Of a stretch of 42,741 nucleotides of DNA, positions 40,079 to 42,741 are shown one piece after another. The notes beneath the pieces are model-generated. The model was not told the DNA's origin, did no database searches, and saw only the letters and a program-made list of their open reading frames with translations. The position numbers and the translations under genes were made by a program. Numbering within the stretch: the first letter of the stretch is position 1; every line of letters begins with the position of its first letter. This DNA comes from JAIEPT01 sp038217425. GTDB taxonomy: Bacteria; Planctomycetota; Planctomycetia; Gemmatales; Gemmataceae. The DNA is taken from positions 1-42,741 of the forward strand of contig JBBQPM010000043.1 of the NCBI GenBank assembly GCA_038217425.1, read 5' to 3'.

Positions 40079-42484
40079 CTAGGGACTGACATCTAGGACG
40101 ACGCGAAATCCGATCAGGCCGTTTCGATCCGAGGGAGCGCCGCCTTTGCGGCTCGCTGAGCGGCAGTGAGATGGATAGTCGTACCAACCGCCGCCGCGGA
40201 ACACGCGACTCACACCATGGGAGGGGCCGGCTGGGTCGCTCGCCGAGCTTTTGGAATAGTAATCCTTCTCGTACCAATCTTCGCACCATTCCGACACGTT
40301 GCCGTGCATATCGTAAAGGCCCCATGCGTTCTTCGCGTAAAGTCCCACTTTGGCCGTGCGCTTGAGTTTATAATCGACATTCGCGGCTTGTTCGCTGATC
40401 GTGTCGCCGTGGTGATACGCCGTGCCGCTCCCCGCTCGGCACGCATACTCCCATTCCGCCTCGGTCGGCAACCGATAGTTCTTTACTTCCTTCTCACTCA
40501 GCTTGCGACAAAATTGCTTGGCTTCGTCCCAAGAGACGGCTTCCACCGGAAATCGGGAGACGTTTAATCCTTGGACGTCGAGCTTATTCGCGCCGCTCGC
40601 GTTAAACTTGCTGGGATTTTGGGCCATGATCTGCGTGTACTCATCTTGCGTCACCTCGTAGACGCCGAAGTAGAATCCCTTTGTGATATGAACTTCGTGG
40701 CGTTTCTCATGGTCGATGGAATCGGTCCGGCGCCGTACGCTCGTCTTAAGGTCGTAAAAGGCCATGGGCGTCTGCGTTTTTTGCTTGGCGAGTTCGTGAT
40801 CGTCGTCCACCTTCTTCGCAATCTCTTCGGCTACCGCGCTGGTTTGCTTCTTTACTTTTTGGAAGAATGAGTCCCACAAGTCCGGATCGCCACTGGTGCT
40901 CCCCCACCATGTTTGGCAAGTGTCAACTAGGGTGGGCGTAAAGAATCCGGCAAAAGCGACTTGCTTTGGCGAACACGAATTAACATCGACCAGTCCCTCG
41001 TACTTGAGGAGTAGCTCGCTAAGAATATCGGCGTTGATCAGCCGTTCTTGGTCGAACCGTAATTTTGGACGAGGGGCTACTTCGGCGATAACTTCGGCGA
41101 TCTTTTCTTGGTTGAGGTGCTTCTCGTCCTTGCATCTGGCATCAGTGATAAGTACAGTCAGGGAACACTTTCTGCTTTTCATTGCCTCGAGCACTTCTTT
41201 GCGATAAAGCCGATTGGTTCCGTCTGCTCCTTTTAGTGTTAAATCGAAATAGTGCCCTTTGCCGACATTGGCATCAAAGCTGCCGAAACCGCTGTAGTAG
41301 ACGAATAGTGTGTCTTTCGGTCCCGCGGGAATGCTCTTGATTTCATCCAAGATTTCGTTCTTCGTGACACGCGAGCGGGAGATAAAACTCGTTGGGCCGA
41401 GGTCTGCGTAAGACAGAGATGCGAGCATGTCGCGAATTTTGTTGCCGTCGTCGCTGGCTTCCTTGTTGAAGAACGGGCTGGGGTTGTTGTTGTCGAGTAC
41501 GATGACGGCATAAATTTTGCCTGAATCGGGGTGCGGACTCTTCTTCTCGCTTATCGCCAAATCTTCCGCTGCTCGCGATTGTTCTTCCTTGGCCGCCCCC
41601 ATCGTAAACTTCCCCGGCGGGATGTACGCCAACTTCATGCCGATGGTGTTCGTCATCGTGTCGCCCGCCTTCAGGATTTTCGCCGTCTCTGCGGGCACGC
41701 TGTCCAACCTCACCAGGGTGCCGTTAGAGACCTCGCCGCGGAAGACCGGCGTCTGCTTGAGGCCCGCCTTGTTGACGTTGCGGGTCGCGTAATCTGCCAA
41801 GCCCAGCACCGTCACCTCGTCGTCCGCATTTTTCGCCTTGCCGCGCAGGCCGTTCAGCAAGTGATAAAAGAACAGACCGTGCTGCAAATCCGCCAACTCC
41901 TGTGCCGACTGGCCTGCAGCGCAGCTGAACAACGCACAGACTCCCTTCGGCGGCGGCGGCGTGGCATCGCCGTCGAAACCAGTGCGGAAACGCGCCTTCT
42001 TCACCTTGTTCCGGCACGCATCTACGAACATCAACTTGACGCCGGCGCCGCAGTCGTCCAACTTCTCGTAGATCGTCTTCAGCGAAATCATCGTCGTCGA
42101 ATCGTTCGGCTCCGCGTCCCGCGGCAAAAAGTAGTTCGCCTTGTCCCCTTCGAATTCCAGGCCATGCCCCGCGAAGCCGAAGATCACCAGGTCGTCGCGG
42201 TCGCGTTTCTTCAGCACCCGGTCCAGATGCAGCAAAATATTCTCGCGGGTCGGTTGGAAGGCGTTCGGCTGGCTGTCGGAAAGGAGCGTCACTTCGTAGC
42301 CTTGCGGCCTGAGGATCTTCGCGAGTTCGACGACGTCGTTTTCGCAGAAATCGAGTTGGCTGAAGTTGACGTTACTGTAGCGATTGACGCCGATCAGCAC
42401 GGCGACCTTCTTGCCGGCTTGACACCAGGCGACATCGGCTGCAGGGGAAATCAGCAGCAAGGCGACGAATAGCGTGCGGATCAT
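40079..42484 (-). CDS. Secreted caspase-like/FGE fusion with a nested second caspase-like domain
   Basis: 801 residues from ATG 42484, which starts a signal peptide (MIRTLFVALLLISPAADVAW). Residues about 22-240 are a peptidase C14 (caspase-like) domain: KVAVLIGVNRY, histidine H107 in GFAGHGLEF, cysteine C157 in VDACRNK. An FGE-sulfatase (SUMF1-like) domain starts near 275 (IGMKLAYIPPGKFTMG) and resumes at about 590 (HEVHITKGFYFGVYEVTQDEY ... YRLPTEAEWEYACRAG ... GFRVVLD). Between them, about residues 315-585, lies a second caspase-like fold in which GHG is replaced by SGFGS and DACR by DARC, so it is probably inactive. The FGE part lacks the paired active-site cysteines and is likely a binding module. 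A periplasmic or surface location is suggested. Confidence 0.85.
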   Translation of the reverse strand: MIRTLFVALLLISPAADVAWCQAGKKVAVLIGVNRYSNVNFSQLDFCENDVVELAKILRPQGYEVTLLSDSQPNAFQPTRENILLHLDRVLKKRDRDDLVIFGFAGHGLEFEGDKANYFLPRDAEPNDSTTMISLKTIYEKLDDCGAGVKLMFVDACRNKVKKARFRTGFDGDATPPPPKGVCALFSCAAGQSAQELADLQHGLFFYHLLNGLRGKAKNADDEVTVLGLADYATRNVNKAGLKQTPVFRGEVSNGTLVRLDSVPAETAKILKAGDTMTNTIGMKLAYIPPGKFTMGAAKEEQSRAAEDLAISEKKSPHPDSGKIYAVIVLDNNNPSPFFNKEASDDGNKIRDMLASLSYADLGPTSFISRSRVTKNEILDEIKSIPAGPKDTLFVYYSGFGSFDANVGKGHYFDLTLKGADGTNRLYRKEVLEAMKSRKCSLTVLITDARCKDEKHLNQEKIAEVIAEVAPRPKLRFDQERLINADILSELLLKYEGLVDVNSCSPKQVAFAGFFTPTLVDTCQTWWGSTSGDPDLWDSFFQKVKKQTSAVAEEIAKKVDDDHELAKQKTQTPMAFYDLKTSVRRRTDSIDHEKRHEVHITKGFYFGVYEVTQDEYTQIMAQNPSKFNASGANKLDVQGLNVSRFPVEAVSWDEAKQFCRKLSEKEVKNYRLPTEAEWEYACRAGSGTAYHHGDTISEQAANVDYKLKRTAKVGLYAKNAWGLYDMHGNVSEWCEDWYEKDYYSKSSASDPAGPSHGVSRVFRGGGWYDYPSHCRSASRKGGAPSDRNGLIGFRVVLDVSP

Positions 42485-42580
42485 GGGCTCGGCCTCCACG
42501 CAGTGATAGGAACGTACCTGATAATATGCGAACCGAGCGGCTTTCGCGACATCGAAGGGCGCGCCAATCCTTTCCGGCAC

Positions 42581-42741
42581 TCATGCGGCATTCCAGTATT
42601 CGGCCCATTGGCTGCTGTAGTTGAGGCAGCAGAGTTCGCCCATTTTGTTGGCGTTCTCCACCTTCCAACGGGCGCCCGTCTGTTTCAATCGCTTGCCGAT
42701 CAGGTTTTTGGCGGCCCCTTCCACCATGCCGCTGCCGATGC
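42581..42741 (-). mobile_element. Transposase C-terminal end, cut by the window edge
   Basis: The last 52 codons of a minus-strand frame end at TGA 42581-42583. The sequence reads IGSGMVEGAAKNLIGKRLKQ, then TGARWKVENANKMGELCC, and ends YSSQWAEYWNAA. GSGMVEG...GARW is the region around the last acidic residue of DDE transposases of the ISKra4-like or related type. The 5' part and both terminal repeats, if any, lie outside. The transposase end is 97 nt upstream of the caspase/FGE start, on the same strand. Confidence 0.65.

Overview
The window looks like chromosome from a high-GC planctomycete, most likely Gemmataceae or a close relative. This is inferred from gene content: a Tat-exported DUF1501 protein, a Tat-type Gfo/Idh/MocA oxidoreductase, a Ser/Thr kinase, a 2469-residue SdrD-B repeat protein with an N-terminal 'LEDR-INPA' motif, a caspase/FGE fusion, many single-gene units, and inverted-repeat hairpins between genes. 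No marker gene in the window fixes the genus.

Layout. 1-310: nothing recognised. 311-5992 (minus): three secreted proteins of unknown role, then glcE and glcF (glycolate oxidase subunits without glcD). 6188-9914 (plus): DUF1501 protein, an overlapping RelE/ParE-like toxin-antitoxin pair, and an SH3-TPR protein. 9933-10144: remnant of a second (VapBC-like) module. 10216-11573: a membrane protein overlapping an MtfA-like zinc peptidase. 11577-12641 (minus): a cupredoxin-like protein and an 81-residue orphan. 12859-17278: M3 oligopeptidase, a Rieske oxygenase and an FAD oxidoreductase, the last two divergent with interlocked start codons. 17426-19687: a lone molybdopterin hydroxylase large subunit. 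19736-20198: poorly defined small ORFs.

20343-26685: kdsD, kdsC, a 1084-residue membrane-anchored protein placed where proteobacteria keep lptC/lptA, and a Ser/Thr kinase. This is a lipopolysaccharide (Kdo) and probably outer-membrane transport cluster. 26856-28434: a short-chain dehydrogenase and a TerC membrane protein. 28501-35910 (minus): the giant SdrD-B protein. 36228-37433: an orphan charged coiled-coil protein. 37481-39697 (minus): cysC and the Gfo/Idh protein. 39826-39912: tRNA-Ser(CGA). 40079-42484 (minus): a secreted caspase/FGE protein with a second, degenerate caspase-like domain nested inside its FGE domain. 42581-42741: C-terminal end of a transposase, cut by the window edge.

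The observations most worth following are the nested caspase/FGE architecture, the kdsD-kdsC-giant LptC/LptA-like cluster, a family of paired-hairpin (REPIN-like) repeats present three times, and the CATG-interlocked divergent starts. No CRISPR array, rRNA or complete insertion sequence was seen.
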